From Candidatus Nanopelagicales bacterium (GTDB taxonomy: Bacteria; Actinomycetota; Actinomycetes; S36-B12; CAIYMF01), in contig JAFIHG010000038.1 of the NCBI GenBank assembly GCA_017848795.1, forward strand, positions 1 through 43,904: DNA of 43,904 nt. The letters are read 5' to 3'. Below are positions 25,234 to 34,905 of this stretch, in pieces. Under the pieces are notes generated by a model. It searched no databases. It was given only the letters and a program-made list of their open reading frames with translations, and was not told the origin of the DNA. The position numbers and the translations under genes are program-made. Positions within the stretch are counted from its first letter, which is position 1. Each line of letters starts with the position of its first letter.

Positions 25234-27278
25234 TCTGCCGCTGGGTCCGTTGTCGATCCGTCGCTCTGCGGAGTCACTGTCGCGAGGACGGCGCCGAGCG
25301 CGACCTGGGCACCGGCGGCGGCCGGCAACCCGGTGACGGTGCCGTCGGTCGGCGCTGCGACGACGTGCTCCATCTTCATCGCCTCCACCACGACGAGCGG
25401 CTGGCCGGTACGCACCCGGTCCCCCACGGCGACACGTACCTCGAGGACCGTGCCGGGCATGGGGCTGGTGACCGTCCCTCCCGCCGCGGTGTCGTCGGTA
25501 CGGCGGGCCCGCGGGTACGGCGCCAGCTCGCGGAGCGCCCAGGCCTCCCCGTCGTGCCCCAGCCAGAGCACGTCCCGGTCGCGCGCGATGCGGAAGGTCA
25601 CCGCGCGCGCCTCGGTGCGCACGGTGATCGTGTCCGCGTCGCCAGTGGCGCGTACGAGCCCGAAGTCGCGGTCGGCGACGCGTGCCTGCACGCCGCCGTC
25701 CATTCTCCGCGTCGCAACCGGCACCGGGGCGGCTTCGCCGGCCCGGAAACGCCAGGTCGACCACGCCCGCTCCCCGAGCCGCCAACCATCGCGCAGCTGC
25801 CACGGCCCGTCGTCCGCGGGCGCGTCGAGGTCCCCGTGCAGGGCCGCCGCGACGTACGCCACGTCGGGCACCGCCCGGGCCGGCCGCGCCGCGGCGAACC
25901 GCGCCACGAGATCGGTGTCCAGGTCGCCCGCGCGCACGGCGGGATCGGCGAGCAGCTCGCGCAGGAAGCCGATGTTGGTACGCACTCCCAGCACGGTGGT
26001 GTCGGCCAGCGCCCGATCCAGGAACCGCAGCGCGGTCGCTCGGTCCGGCCCGTACCCGATCACCTTGGCGAGCATCGGGTCGTACGCCGACCCGACGACC
26101 GAGCCGGCGGTGATGCCGGAGTCGATGCGTACGTGCGGGTCTCGACCGTCCCGCAACGGGCGGGCGGGCGGCTCGTGCAGCGCCAGTACGCGCCCGCCGG
26201 TAGGCAGGAATCCGAGATCGGGGTCCTCGGCGTAGACCCGGGCCTCGATCGCGTGACCGTCCAGCCGGACCGCGTCCTGCGTCAACCCGAGGGCGCCGCC
26301 CGCAGCGACGCGCAGTTGCAGCTCGACCAGGTCGATGCCCGTGACCTCCTCGGTGACCGGGTGCTCGACCTGCAGGCGGGTGTTCATCTCCATGAAGAAG
26401 AACTCGTCCGGCCGGTCCGCGGAGACGATGAACTCGACCGTCCCGGCGCCGACGTAGCCACAGGAACGTGCTGCGGCCACAGCGCTCTGGCCGATGCGTC
26501 CCCTGGTGGGCGGGTCGAGCAAGGGCGAGGGTGCCTCCTCGACGATCTTCTGGTGCCGCCGCTGCAGGCTGCACTCCCGCTCGCCCAGATGCACCGTGTT
26601 GCCGTGCTGATCGGCGAACACCTGCACCTCGATGTGCCGGGGGCGATGCACGTACCGCTCGAGCAGCAGGGTGTCGTCGCCGAACGCTGAGAGCGCCTCA
26701 CGGCGGGCGGTACGCAGCGCGTCCGCGAGGCCATCCGGACCAGGGACAAGGTGCATGCCCTTGCCACCGCCGCCGGCGGACGGTTTGAGCAGCACCGGGT
26801 AGCCGACCTGCGCGGCGGCCGCCACGAGCTCGCCGTCGGACAGGCCGCGACCGTCGCTGCCGGGCACGACGGGGACCCCGGCCGCCGCGACCATCGCTTT
26901 CGCGCGGACCTTGTCGCCCATCGCCTCGATCGCCTCCGGCGGCGGCCCGATCCACGCGGCACCACTCGCGAGCACGGCCCGCGCGAAGTCGGGATTCTCG
27001 GAGAGGAACCCGTAACCCGGGTGGACGGCCGACGCCCCCGAGGACGTGATCGCCGCGACCAGCCGCTCGATCGACAGGTAGCTGTGCGCGGCCTCGGCCG
27101 GACCGAGCCGGATCGCCTCGTCGGCGACGCGTACGTGCAGCGCGTCCGCGTCGGCGTCGCTGTAGACCGCGATCGACCGGATGCCGAGGGCGCGCAGCGT
27201 ACGCATGACGCGCACCGCGATCTCGCCGCGGTTCGCGACAAGGACGCTCTCGAAAAGTTCAGCAGCCACAGCGCTCAC
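25224..27278 (-). CDS. acyl-CoA carboxylase alpha subunit (biotin carboxylase and carrier)
   Basis: A 684-residue ATP-dependent biotin carboxylase fused to a biotin carrier. The biotin carboxylase domain ([20 protein letters not shown] at about 9-28, glycine-rich ATP-grasp loop [12 protein letters not shown] near 165-176) fills residues 1-450; a linker follows and the biotinylation motif EAMKME with Lys about 635 is near the C-terminus. Together with the next gene it likely forms 3-methylcrotonyl-CoA carboxylase (inferred from the partner). Start GTG 27278 overlaps the carboxyltransferase stop by four bases (GTGA), so expression is coupled. Confidence 0.94.
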   Translation of the reverse strand: MSAVAAELFESVLVANRGEIAVRVMRTLRALGIRSIAVYSDADADALHVRVADEAIRLGPAEAAHSYLSIERLVAAITSSGASAVHPGYGFLSENPDFARAVLASGAAWIGPPPEAIEAMGDKVRAKAMVAAAGVPVVPGSDGRGLSDGELVAAAAQVGYPVLLKPSAGGGGKGMHLVPGPDGLADALRTARREALSAFGDDTLLLERYVHRPRHIEVQVFADQHGNTVHLGERECSLQRRHQKIVEEAPSPLLDPPTRGRIGQSAVAAARSCGYVGAGTVEFIVSADRPDEFFFMEMNTRLQVEHPVTEEVTGIDLVELQLRVAAGGALGLTQDAVRLDGHAIEARVYAEDPDLGFLPTGGRVLALHEPPARPLRDGRDPHVRIDSGITAGSVVGSAYDPMLAKVIGYGPDRATALRFLDRALADTTVLGVRTNIGFLRELLADPAVRAGDLDTDLVARFAAARPARAVPDVAYVAAALHGDLDAPADDGPWQLRDGWRLGERAWSTWRFRAGEAAPVPVATRRMDGGVQARVADRDFGLVRATGDADTITVRTEARAVTFRIARDRDVLWLGHDGEAWALRELAPYPRARRTDDTAAGGTVTSPMPGTVLEVRVAVGDRVRTGQPLVVVEAMKMEHVVAAPTDGTVTGLPAAAGAQVALGAVLATVTPQSDGSTTDPAADSG

Positions 27279-28885
27279 ATCCGGAAGACGCCGTAGCCGG
27301 GGTCACCGAGTGGGGCGTTCGACGCGGCCGCGAGCCCGAGTCCCACCACCCGGCGGGTGTCGACCGGGTCGATGACCCCGTCGTCCCAGAGCCGTGCGGT
27401 CGAGTAGTACGGGTGGCCCTGCCGTTCGTACTGCTCGCGGATCGGCCCGGTGAGCGCCTCCTCCTCGGCGGCGGTGAACTCCTCCCCCGCCGCCTCGCGC
27501 TGGTCGCGGCGCACGGTCGCGAGCACGGAGGCCGCCTGCTCGCCGCCCATCACCGAGATGCGCGCGTTCGGCCACATCCACAGGAACCGCGGCGAGTACG
27601 CCCGGCCGCACATGCCGTAGTTCCCGGCGCCGAACGAACCGCCGATGATGACCGTGAGTTTCGGTACGCGCGCGCAGGAGACCGCCGTGACCATCTTCGC
27701 GCCGTGCTTGGCGATGCCCTCGGCCTCGTAACGCTGCCCCACCATGAAGCCGGAGACGTTCTGCAAGAACAGCAACGGGGTGCGGCGCTTGTCGCACAGC
27801 TGGATGAAGTGCGCACCCTTCAGCGCGGACTCGCTGAACAGGATGCCGTTGTTGGCGACGATGCCGACCGGGTGGCCGTAGATGTGCGCGAACCCGGTCA
27901 CCAAGGTGGTGCCGTACCCGGCCTTGAACTCCTGGAACCGGCCGCCGTCGACGATGCGCGCGACGACCTCGCGGACGTCGTACGGCGTGCGCGGGTCGGT
28001 CGGCACCACGTCGTAGAGCTCGCCCGGGTCGTACGCCGGTGGCGCGACCGCGGCGACGTCCCATGACGTGGGCCGACGCGGACCGAATGTCGCAACGATC
28101 GACCGGACGATCGCGAGCGCGTCCTCGTCGTCCTCGGCGAGGTGGTCGGTCACGCCGGAGGTGTGGCTGTGCAGCTCGCCGCCGCCGAGGTCCTCGGCGC
28201 TCACCACCTCCCCGGTCGCCGCCTTCACGAGCGGCGGCCCGGCGAGGAAGATCGTCCCCTGTCCGCGCACGATCACGGCCTCGTCGCTCATCGCCGGTAC
28301 GTACGCCCCACCAGCCGTGCACGACCCGAGCACCGCCGCGATCTGCGGGATGCCCCGGGCGCTCATCGTCGCCTGGTTGTAGAAGATCCGTCCGAAGTGC
28401 TCGCGGTCCGGGAACACCTCGTCCTGCATCGGCAGGTACGCCCCGCCCGAATCGACGAGGTACAGGCACGGAAGGTCGTTCTGCAGCGCGATCTCCTGCG
28501 CCCGCAAGTGCTTCTTGACCGTCATCGGATAGTACGTGCCCCCCTTGACGGTCGCATCGTTCGCGACGATCACGCACTCCCGGCCACTGACCCGGCCGAC
28601 GCCGGTGATCAGGCCCGCGCCGGGGGACGCGTCGTCGTACAAGCCGTGCGCCGCGAGCGGCGACAGCTCGAGGAACGGCGCGCCGCGGTCGAGCAGGTGC
28701 TCGACCCGGTCGCGCGGCAAGAGCTTGCCTCGTGACACGTGGCGGTCCCGGGACCGCTCGGAGCCGCCGCGCGCCGTACGGGCGAGCTGCTCACGCAGGT
28801 CGGCGACGAGCGCGAGGTGACCTTCCCGGTTGGCTGCGGCCCGCACCGGGTCGACCGGCGCCGGGGTCAGTACCGGGTACGCCAC
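27275..28885 (-). CDS. acyl-CoA carboxylase beta subunit (methylcrotonyl-type)
   Basis: The 536-residue carboxyltransferase partner. It has [16 protein letters not shown] and the stretches [29 protein letters not shown] and [19 protein letters not shown], which I associate with methylcrotonyl-CoA carboxylase beta rather than with acetyl- or propionyl-CoA carboxylases, although geranyl-CoA-type or acetyl-CoA use cannot be excluded. GTG 28885 follows GGGAGG; a second GTG three bases earlier is possible. First gene of the leucine-catabolism-like unit; no enoyl-CoA hydratase or HMG-CoA lyase gene is present in the window. Confidence 0.93.
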   Translation of the reverse strand: MAYPVLTPAPVDPVRAAANREGHLALVADLREQLARTARGGSERSRDRHVSRGKLLPRDRVEHLLDRGAPFLELSPLAAHGLYDDASPGAGLITGVGRVSGRECVIVANDATVKGGTYYPMTVKKHLRAQEIALQNDLPCLYLVDSGGAYLPMQDEVFPDREHFGRIFYNQATMSARGIPQIAAVLGSCTAGGAYVPAMSDEAVIVRGQGTIFLAGPPLVKAATGEVVSAEDLGGGELHSHTSGVTDHLAEDDEDALAIVRSIVATFGPRRPTSWDVAAVAPPAYDPGELYDVVPTDPRTPYDVREVVARIVDGGRFQEFKAGYGTTLVTGFAHIYGHPVGIVANNGILFSESALKGAHFIQLCDKRRTPLLFLQNVSGFMVGQRYEAEGIAKHGAKMVTAVSCARVPKLTVIIGGSFGAGNYGMCGRAYSPRFLWMWPNARISVMGGEQAASVLATVRRDQREAAGEEFTAAEEEALTGPIREQYERQGHPYYSTARLWDDGVIDPVDTRRVVGLGLAAASNAPLGDPGYGVFRM

Positions 28886-28983
28886 CACCACCTCCCGAAA
28901 CCGACGTGAACGTGCATCCACGTCCGTGCCCAAACCTAGCGCTCCGGCAGGCCTCGGCAGGTACAGGATCGCCGAGCACTGGT

Positions 28984-29378
28984 GGTCGAGCGCACCCCTT
29001 CGAGAGAGGGGCGTAGGCGAGACCAGCCGCCGGTCGAGCGTAGTCGAGACCATGATCACCGAAGGTGCCGGCTCCGGAAGAAAGGGCGCAACCAACCGTC
29101 GGTCGAGCGTAGTCGAGACCATGACCACCGAAGTGGTCTCGTCTGCGCTCGACCACCGAGTACTCGCCCGGTCTTCCACGCGCCGCCGGGCGCTCCACCA
29201 GGCCCAAAGTGACTCGACTGCGCTCGACCACCGAGTACTCGCGCGGTCTTTCACGCGCCGCCGGGCGCTCCACCAGGTGCAAGGTGACTCGACTGCGCTC
29301 GACAACCGAGCAGTGGCCGGTCTTTCACGCACCGACGGGCGCTCTACCAGGCCCAAGGGGTCTCGATTGCGCTCGACT
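28984..29378. repeat. second array of the 20-base repeat with a 75-bp tandem period
   Basis: The 526-bp gap between mccB and the PD40 gene holds no gene. It contains repeat copies at 29032-29051 and 29101-29120 (inverted sense, both exactly GGTCGAGCGTAGTCGAGACC), then 29135-29154, 29208-29228, 29283-29304 and 29359-29378 in the opposite sense. From 29135 the copies recur every 75 bp with near-identical spacers (CGAGTACTCGC ... CACGCGCCGCCGGGCGCTCC). A degenerate copy at 28984-29024 is split by an inserted hairpin (CCCCTTCGAGAGAGGGG). The same core occurs in the array near 7.3-7.6 kb. Confidence 0.85.
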
Positions 29379-29411
29379 GACGTACCGGTGTGGGCGCGTT
29401 CCCGCCGGCGG

Positions 29412-31061
29412 TCACGGTCGCCCGACGCGGTCCCACAGGAAGACGTCGGGCATGGCGTTGGTGTCGCCAGGGACCAGGTTCGAGGCGGCCGAGCCGAACG
29501 CGACGAACCGTCCGTCGTCGGACACCTGCGCCAGCTGCGAGAAGTTGTCCGCTGGACCATCCGTGGGTGTGGTGCGCGAGGCCATGACGATCTGCTTGCT
29601 CGCACGGGTCCACACGAAGACGTCGACACCACCGGTGTAGTGAGTGTTGTCGTCCGGCGCCAGGTCGGTCGCGTGTGACTCGAAGGCGACGTACGACCCG
29701 TCCCGGCTGACGTGCGGGTGCATCGAACGGTCGTTGCCCGCGGCACCGCCGGGCGTCGTCGAGACGAGCGTTCGCCCCTTGGTGATGCGGTCGTACAGAT
29801 ATACCTGCAGCGTGCCGCCCGTTTCCACGGTCGAGTATGCGATGTGACGGCCATCGGCCGAGATCGTCGGATCGATGCCGCCGAGCAGCGTCGAGTGGTT
29901 CGACACCCAGACGTTCGTCTTCGATTTGGTGTCCCAGAGGTACACGTCGTAGCGGTTGTCGTTGTCACCGCTCACGATGTTCCGAGCCGCGGACTGATAG
30001 GCGACGTAACGGCCGTCAGCCGAGATCGAAGGGTATTGGGACGCGCTGTCACCGTGGCCTCCCGCCGTGCTCAGCGAGACGAGCGTACGCTGACCGGGCG
30101 TACCGCCGGTCCACAAATAGACCTGCTGGAACTGCAGCGCACCCTGGGGAGCATCGTTGTAGTCGGTGAACGCGACCTGCTTGCCGCTGTTCGACACGAC
30201 CGGCGTGCCCCCGGCGCCGCTCTCGTACTTGGAGACGAGGGTCGTCCTCTCGGTCTGGCCATCCCACAGGTAGATGCCGTGGGATGGCGCCGCGCTCGTC
30301 ACGAGGTTCGTCGCAGCGGAGCGGAAGGCCACCCAGCGCCCGTTCGGGGAGATGGCCGCCCACATGGAGTCGCCGTTGGCGACGCCACCGCTCGCCGAAC
30401 GTGATACCAGCCTCACCGAGTCGGCGAGCCGGTCGTAGAGGAAGACGTCACGCTTACCGTTGGTGTCGCCCGCGACCAGGTTCGAGGCCGCGGAGGTGAA
30501 GGCCGTGAACCGGCCGTCGCCTGACATGCCATGCCCCACCCGAGTCGACCAGAGGTACGAACTACCGTTCCCGATCGCGCCCGTCACCGCCGAGCGGGAG
30601 ATCAGCCGGAGCCGCTTGGCAGGTGGCTCGCCCGCGGGCCGGACGGTGACGGTCCGCGGCTTCGACACCGCGGGCTTCAGCTTCTTGCCTCCGACCTTGG
30701 CCTTGGCCGCCTTGGCACGGAACGTGTAGCTGCCCGCCTTGCGCATCGTGATCTTCGCCGAGTACGCGCCCTTGGCGTTCTTGGTCGTGGCCCGCTGCAC
30801 CGTCTTCCACTTGCCACCACTCTTGAGCTGCAGCACGACCTTCGTGCCCTTGGGTGTCCGCTTCACCTTCCCCTTGAGCACGAACGGCTTCCCGGCGACG
30901 GCGGTGCTCGCCCCGCCCAGGGAGACGGTCCGCTTCTTCGGCGCGGCGTGGGCCGGCGCCGCGAGTACGGCGAAGATCAGTGCGACGGTGGTGAGCGCTG
31001 CTCCTAGCGTTGACCAGCGTGGCATCGGACGCAGCGCGGCGCGACAAGCAGCATTCTTCAC
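29412..31061 (-). CDS. secreted PD40 (WD40-like) beta-propeller protein
   Basis: A 549-residue secreted protein. Start GTG 31061 follows GGGGG and begins the signal peptide directly (cleavage near residue 39, PAHA/AP); ATG 31085 is the alternative. Residues 41-135 form a lysine-rich Ig-like module ([33 protein letters not shown]), reminiscent of the lysine-rich tails of the NCS-like trio. From about 150 to the end there are seven or so PD40 repeats with [18 protein letters not shown] and DVFLWD motifs, predicting a beta-propeller outside the cell. Such TolB-like propellers bind proteins or glycans; its partner is unknown. No operon partners: a repeat array lies downstream and a hairpin upstream. 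Confidence 0.85.
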   Translation of the reverse strand: MKNAACRAALRPMPRWSTLGAALTTVALIFAVLAAPAHAAPKKRTVSLGGASTAVAGKPFVLKGKVKRTPKGTKVVLQLKSGGKWKTVQRATTKNAKGAYSAKITMRKAGSYTFRAKAAKAKVGGKKLKPAVSKPRTVTVRPAGEPPAKRLRLISRSAVTGAIGNGSSYLWSTRVGHGMSGDGRFTAFTSAASNLVAGDTNGKRDVFLYDRLADSVRLVSRSASGGVANGDSMWAAISPNGRWVAFRSAATNLVTSAAPSHGIYLWDGQTERTTLVSKYESGAGGTPVVSNSGKQVAFTDYNDAPQGALQFQQVYLWTGGTPGQRTLVSLSTAGGHGDSASQYPSISADGRYVAYQSAARNIVSGDNDNRYDVYLWDTKSKTNVWVSNHSTLLGGIDPTISADGRHIAYSTVETGGTLQVYLYDRITKGRTLVSTTPGGAAGNDRSMHPHVSRDGSYVAFESHATDLAPDDNTHYTGGVDVFVWTRASKQIVMASRTTPTDGPADNFSQLAQVSDDGRFVAFGSAASNLVPGDTNAMPDVFLWDRVGRP

Positions 31062-31188
31062 GGCGGACCCCCGTAGGTTGATCATGTGTCCGCAGAGTGT
31101 CGCACGGCGAGCCAAGCCCTACCGGGCTTTTCGCTGTTTTGACGCCGCGACGCTCAGAACGCTCCTCGACCGCCGCCGACCCCGTCTT

Positions 31189-31262
31189 CGTTGATCAAGG
31201 AGAAGGTGTCGTTTTCGATCACTGAATGGAGATCGAAAAGGGCACCTTCTCCTTGATCAACG
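31189..31262 (-). repeat. 32-bp inverted repeat downstream of sdhB
   Basis: Arms 31189-31220 and 31231-31262 pair at 30 of 32 positions (one of the others is a G-T pair) around the loop ACTGAATGGA. It starts 10 bp after the sdhB stop and so sits at the end of the sdhCAB unit, and about 130 bp upstream of the PD40 start. A terminator or mRNA-stabilising role fits the place; no T-tract follows. Confidence 0.85.
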
Positions 31263-31272
31263 AGGCAGTCGG

Positions 31273-32058
31273 TCACTCCTTGGGGGTGGGCGGGGCGGGA
31301 TCGCGGCGGTTCCGGCTCTTGCGGAACAGCGAACCGATCGAGAACAGCGGGTCGTACCGCTTGTCGGCGACGCGCTCCTTCATCGGGATGATCCCGTTGT
31401 CGGTGATCTTGATGCCCTCAGGGCAGACCTCGGTGCAGCACTTGGTGATGTTGCACAGCCCGATGCCGTGGTCCTCCACCGCCACGTCCCGCCGGTCGAC
31501 GGTGTCCAGCGGGTGCATGTCGAGCTCGGCGAGCCGGATCAGGAAGCGCGGTCCCGAGAATGCGGGCTTGTTGGCCTCGTGGTCCCGGATGACGTGGCAG
31601 ACGTCCTGGCACAGGAAGCACTCGATGCACTTGCGGAACTCCTGGCTACGTTCCACGTCCTCCTGCTGCATCCGGTACTCGCCGGGCGCGAGGTCCTTCG
31701 GCGGCGCGAAGGACGGCATCATGCGCGCCTTGGTGTAGTTGAACGACACGTCGGTCACCAGGTCACGGATCACCGGGAAGGTACGCATCGGGGTGACGGT
31801 GACCGTCTCACCAGGCTCGAACAGGTTCATCCGGGTCATGCACATCAACCGCGGCCGACCGTTGATCTCGGCGCTGCAGGAGCCGCACTTGCCCGCCTTG
31901 CAGTTCCACCGCACCGCGAGGTCCGGAGTCTGCGTCGCCTGCAGGCGGTGGATGACGTCGAGGACGACCTCGCCCTCGTTCACCTCGATCTGGAAGTCCT
32001 CGAGCCCGCCACCGGAGTCGTCCCCGCGCCAGACCTTGAAGTGAGCGGTGTAGGCCAT
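31273..32058 (-). CDS. sdhB: succinate dehydrogenase iron-sulfur subunit
   Basis: The 261-residue subunit carries electrons from FAD to the membrane anchor of complex II. The [2Fe-2S] ligands are Cys53, Cys58, Cys61 and Cys73. The [4Fe-4S]/[3Fe-4S] part has CIECFLCQDVC (Cys144, 147, 150, 154) and later Cys202, Cys208 and Cys212 in CCTEVCP, the standard pattern. The ATG overlaps the sdhA stop as TGATG. The gene is last in the sdhC-sdhA-sdhB order, which differs from sdhCDAB and matches actinobacterial Sdh1-type operons. Confidence 0.96.
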   Translation of the reverse strand: MAYTAHFKVWRGDDSGGGLEDFQIEVNEGEVVLDVIHRLQATQTPDLAVRWNCKAGKCGSCSAEINGRPRLMCMTRMNLFEPGETVTVTPMRTFPVIRDLVTDVSFNYTKARMMPSFAPPKDLAPGEYRMQQEDVERSQEFRKCIECFLCQDVCHVIRDHEANKPAFSGPRFLIRLAELDMHPLDTVDRRDVAVEDHGIGLCNITKCCTEVCPEGIKITDNGIIPMKERVADKRYDPLFSIGSLFRKSRNRRDPAPPTPKE

Positions 32059-33950
32059 CAGTGACCGCCTCCTGGCAGTTCCTCGTCGGTCAGGTACTTC
32101 TTCAGCTCATCGACCTCGAACAGTTCGAGCAGGTCCTGGCGCATCGGTACGAGCGGCTGGCGGGTGAGGGTGACCCCGCCGTCCTGGTACCGGCACACCA
32201 GGTTGATGTTGCGCCAGACGGCGCTCATCTCGGGGTAGTCGTCCCGGGTGTGACCGCCGCGGCTCTCCTGGCGCTCCAGTGCCGCACGCGCCACGCACTC
32301 CGAGACGAGCAGCATGTTCTGCAGGTCGATCGCGAGGTTCCAGCCGGGGTTGTAATGCCGGCCGCCGGCGACCGCGACGTTCTTCGCCCGTTGCTTGAGG
32401 ACCTCGAGGCGCTCCAGCGCCTGCGCCATCTCGGCCTCGGTGCGGATGATCCCGACGAGGTCGTTCATCGCCTCCTGCAGCTCGTGCTGCAGGGTGTACG
32501 GGTTCTCGGCACCCTCGCCGATCTCGCGGAACGGTACGAGCGCCTCCGCCTCGGCGGCCTCGATCATCGCCTCGCTCACCGCGGGGGCGGCGTGGCCGTG
32601 CTTGTCGACGTATTCGGCGGCGCCGAGACCGGCACGCCGCCCGAAGACGAGCAGGTCGGACAACGAGTTGCCGCCCAGGCGGTTCGAGCCGTGCATACCA
32701 CCGGAGACCTCGCCGACCGCGAAGAGTCCGGGCACGACCGACTCGCCGGTGTCGGGGTCGACCTCGATGCCGCCCATCATGTAGTGACAGGTCGGTCCGA
32801 CCTCCATCGGTTCGGCCGTGATGTCGACGTCGGCGAGCTCCTTGAACTGGTGGTACATGGAGGGGAGCTTCTTGCGGATCACGTCGGCCGACAGCCGCGT
32901 CGAGACGTCGAGGAACACGCCGCCGTGCGGCGAGCCGCGCCCCGCCTTGACCTCGCTGTTGATCGATCGCGCGACCTCGTCACGGGGCAACAGCTCCGGC
33001 GGGCGCTTGTTGTTGTCGGGGTCGGTATACCAGCGGTCCGCCTCGTCCTCGGACTTGGCGTACTGGTCCCGGAAGACGTCCGGGATGTAGTCGAACATGA
33101 AACGCCGGCCTTCGGAGTTGCGCAGCACCCCGCCGTCGCCACGGACGGACTCGGTGACGAGGATCCCCTTGACGCTCGGCGGCCACACCATGCCGGTCGG
33201 GTGGAACTGGACGAACTCCATGTTGATGCACGTGGCGCCGGCGCGCAGCGCGAGCGCGTGCCCGTCGCCCGTGTACTCCCAGGAGTTGCTGGTGACCTTG
33301 AAGGACTTCCCGATCCCCCCGGTCGCGAGCACCACCGCCGGCGCCTCGAACACCACGAACTTGCCGCTCTCGCGCCAGTAGCCGAACGCACCTGCGATCG
33401 ACCCGTCCTCGCCGGTCAGCAGCCGCGTGATGACGCATTCGGCGAACACCTGCAGGTGCGACTCGTAGTCACCGCTCTCGCGGAAGTCCTCCTGCTGCAA
33501 CGAGACGATCTTTTGCTGCAGCGTACGGATCAGCTCGAGGCCGGTGCGGTCACCGACGTGCGCGAGCCGGGGGTACTCGTGGCCTCCGAAGTTGCGCTGG
33601 CTGATCTTGCCCTCGGGGGTGCGGTCGAACAGCGCACCGTACGTCTCCAGCTCCCACACCCGCTGCGGCGCTTCCTTGGCGTGCAGCTCGGCCATCCGCC
33701 AGGAGTTCATGAACTTGCCGCCGCGCATGGTGTCGCGGAAGTGCACCTGCCAGTTGTCGTGCGGGTTCACGTTGCCCATGGATGCCGCGATGCCGCCCTC
33801 GGCCATCACGGTGTGCGCCTTGCCGAACAGGGACTTGCAGATGATGGCGGTGCGCTTGCCTTGGCTGCGGGCCTCGATGGCGGCACGCAGACCCGAACCG
33901 CCGGCGCCGATCACCACGACGTCGAAGGAATGGCGCTCGATCTCGCTCAC
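32058..33950 (-). CDS. sdhA: succinate dehydrogenase flavoprotein subunit
   Basis: The 630-residue catalytic subunit oxidises succinate to fumarate in the TCA cycle and respiratory chain. The N-terminal dinucleotide motif VVVIGAGGSGLRAA (11-24) is followed by the histidine that carries FAD covalently, His46 in GKAHTVMAEGG. Later come HPTG and the capping-domain catalytic region HGSNRLGGNSL. GTG start at 33950. It is 34 bp from the anchor gene and overlaps sdhB by one base. The direction of use (succinate oxidation versus fumarate reduction) is not decidable from sequence, but the aerobic gene context favours oxidation. Confidence 0.96.
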   Translation of the reverse strand: MSEIERHSFDVVVIGAGGSGLRAAIEARSQGKRTAIICKSLFGKAHTVMAEGGIAASMGNVNPHDNWQVHFRDTMRGGKFMNSWRMAELHAKEAPQRVWELETYGALFDRTPEGKISQRNFGGHEYPRLAHVGDRTGLELIRTLQQKIVSLQQEDFRESGDYESHLQVFAECVITRLLTGEDGSIAGAFGYWRESGKFVVFEAPAVVLATGGIGKSFKVTSNSWEYTGDGHALALRAGATCINMEFVQFHPTGMVWPPSVKGILVTESVRGDGGVLRNSEGRRFMFDYIPDVFRDQYAKSEDEADRWYTDPDNNKRPPELLPRDEVARSINSEVKAGRGSPHGGVFLDVSTRLSADVIRKKLPSMYHQFKELADVDITAEPMEVGPTCHYMMGGIEVDPDTGESVVPGLFAVGEVSGGMHGSNRLGGNSLSDLLVFGRRAGLGAAEYVDKHGHAAPAVSEAMIEAAEAEALVPFREIGEGAENPYTLQHELQEAMNDLVGIIRTEAEMAQALERLEVLKQRAKNVAVAGGRHYNPGWNLAIDLQNMLLVSECVARAALERQESRGGHTRDDYPEMSAVWRNINLVCRYQDGGVTLTRQPLVPMRQDLLELFEVDELKKYLTDEELPGGGH

Positions 33951-33984
33951 GTAGGGCGTCCTCTCGGTGCTGGTGCGTGCGCGC

Positions 33985-34797
33985 TCAGAAGAACCGCGGG
34001 TCGGAGACGTAGCCGGCGGCGACGAGGTACACGTAGTAGTCGGCGATCACGATGGTGGCCAGCGAGATCCACGCCCACTTCGGGTGGTGCGGGTTGCCGC
34101 GCGAGACCAGCGTCCACATCCGGTAGCGGATCGGGTGCTTGGAGAAGTGGTTGAGCCGGCCGGCGATGATGTTGCGGCAGGAGTGGCACGTCAGGGTGTA
34201 GAACCAGATCGCGACGACGTTGACGAGCAGCAGCAGCGTGCCCAGTCCGGCGTGGCCCCAGTTGCCCTGCGGATCGCGGAAGGCGAGCACCAGGTCGTAC
34301 GTGAGGATCATCGCGAACAGGAACCCGAGGTAGAAGAACCACCGGTGGGAGTTGTTCAGGATCAACGGGAAACGGCGCTCTCCGGTATAGCGGGCGCGCG
34401 GCTCGGGCACGGCGCACGCGGGGGGCGAGAGCCAGTACGAACGGAAGTACGCCTTGCGGTAGTAGTAGCAGGTGAGGCGGAACGCCAGAGGTGCCCAGGC
34501 GGTCAGCAGCGCCGGGGTGATGGCCCACCAGCCGCCGACGAAGGCGAAGTCGTCCGAGCCGGGCACGCAGGTGGTGACGATGCACGGAGAGAAGAAGATG
34601 GAGATGTACGGCGCCGCGTAGTAGGTCTGGTCCTCCGGTCCGGTGCCGGCGCCCCAGAACACCCGCCACACGCCGTACGCGACGAAGGCGGTCAGGCCGA
34701 GCACGACGAGCAGCGGCTGCAGCCACCACAGGTCGTTGCGCAGCGTGCGCTCGCTGATCGCCGCACGCCCGGGTGCGTTGATCCCGGTGGTTGCCAT
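33985..34797 (-). CDS. sdhC: succinate dehydrogenase membrane anchor (SdhC, Cys/His-rich)
   Basis: A 270-residue protein with about five membrane helices (about 28-46, 85-105, 150-172, 182-202, 235-255), longer than the usual b558 or two-subunit anchors and replacing both SdhC and SdhD. ATG 34797 follows GGAGGAG, the best ribosome site in the operon. In and near the helices there are conserved-looking cysteines and histidines: Cys72, Cys77, Cys110 (LTCYYYR), Cys204, His205 and Cys207 (TCHSCRN). M. smegmatis Sdh1, which I take as the relative, has a Rieske-type cluster inside the membrane held by such residues; whether this one does is inference. First gene of the sdhCAB unit. Confidence 0.85.
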   Translation of the reverse strand: MATTGINAPGRAAISERTLRNDLWWLQPLLVVLGLTAFVAYGVWRVFWGAGTGPEDQTYYAAPYISIFFSPCIVTTCVPGSDDFAFVGGWWAITPALLTAWAPLAFRLTCYYYRKAYFRSYWLSPPACAVPEPRARYTGERRFPLILNNSHRWFFYLGFLFAMILTYDLVLAFRDPQGNWGHAGLGTLLLLVNVVAIWFYTLTCHSCRNIIAGRLNHFSKHPIRYRMWTLVSRGNPHHPKWAWISLATIVIADYYVYLVAAGYVSDPRFF

Positions 34798-34905
34798 GCG
34801 CACTCCTCCAGGCGTCACGGTCCGCACCGGCGACGGTCCTTCTGGCAGCCGGCTCGCCCGGAGTCTAGTGACCGCCAGTCCCGCCCGACCGGCTGGGGCA
34901 CGGGC

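Noticed and set aside
28984-29378. CRISPR array at the second repeat locus
   Set aside because: The 75-bp period comes from tandem duplication of spacer plus core; spacers are nearly identical, which excludes acquired spacers.
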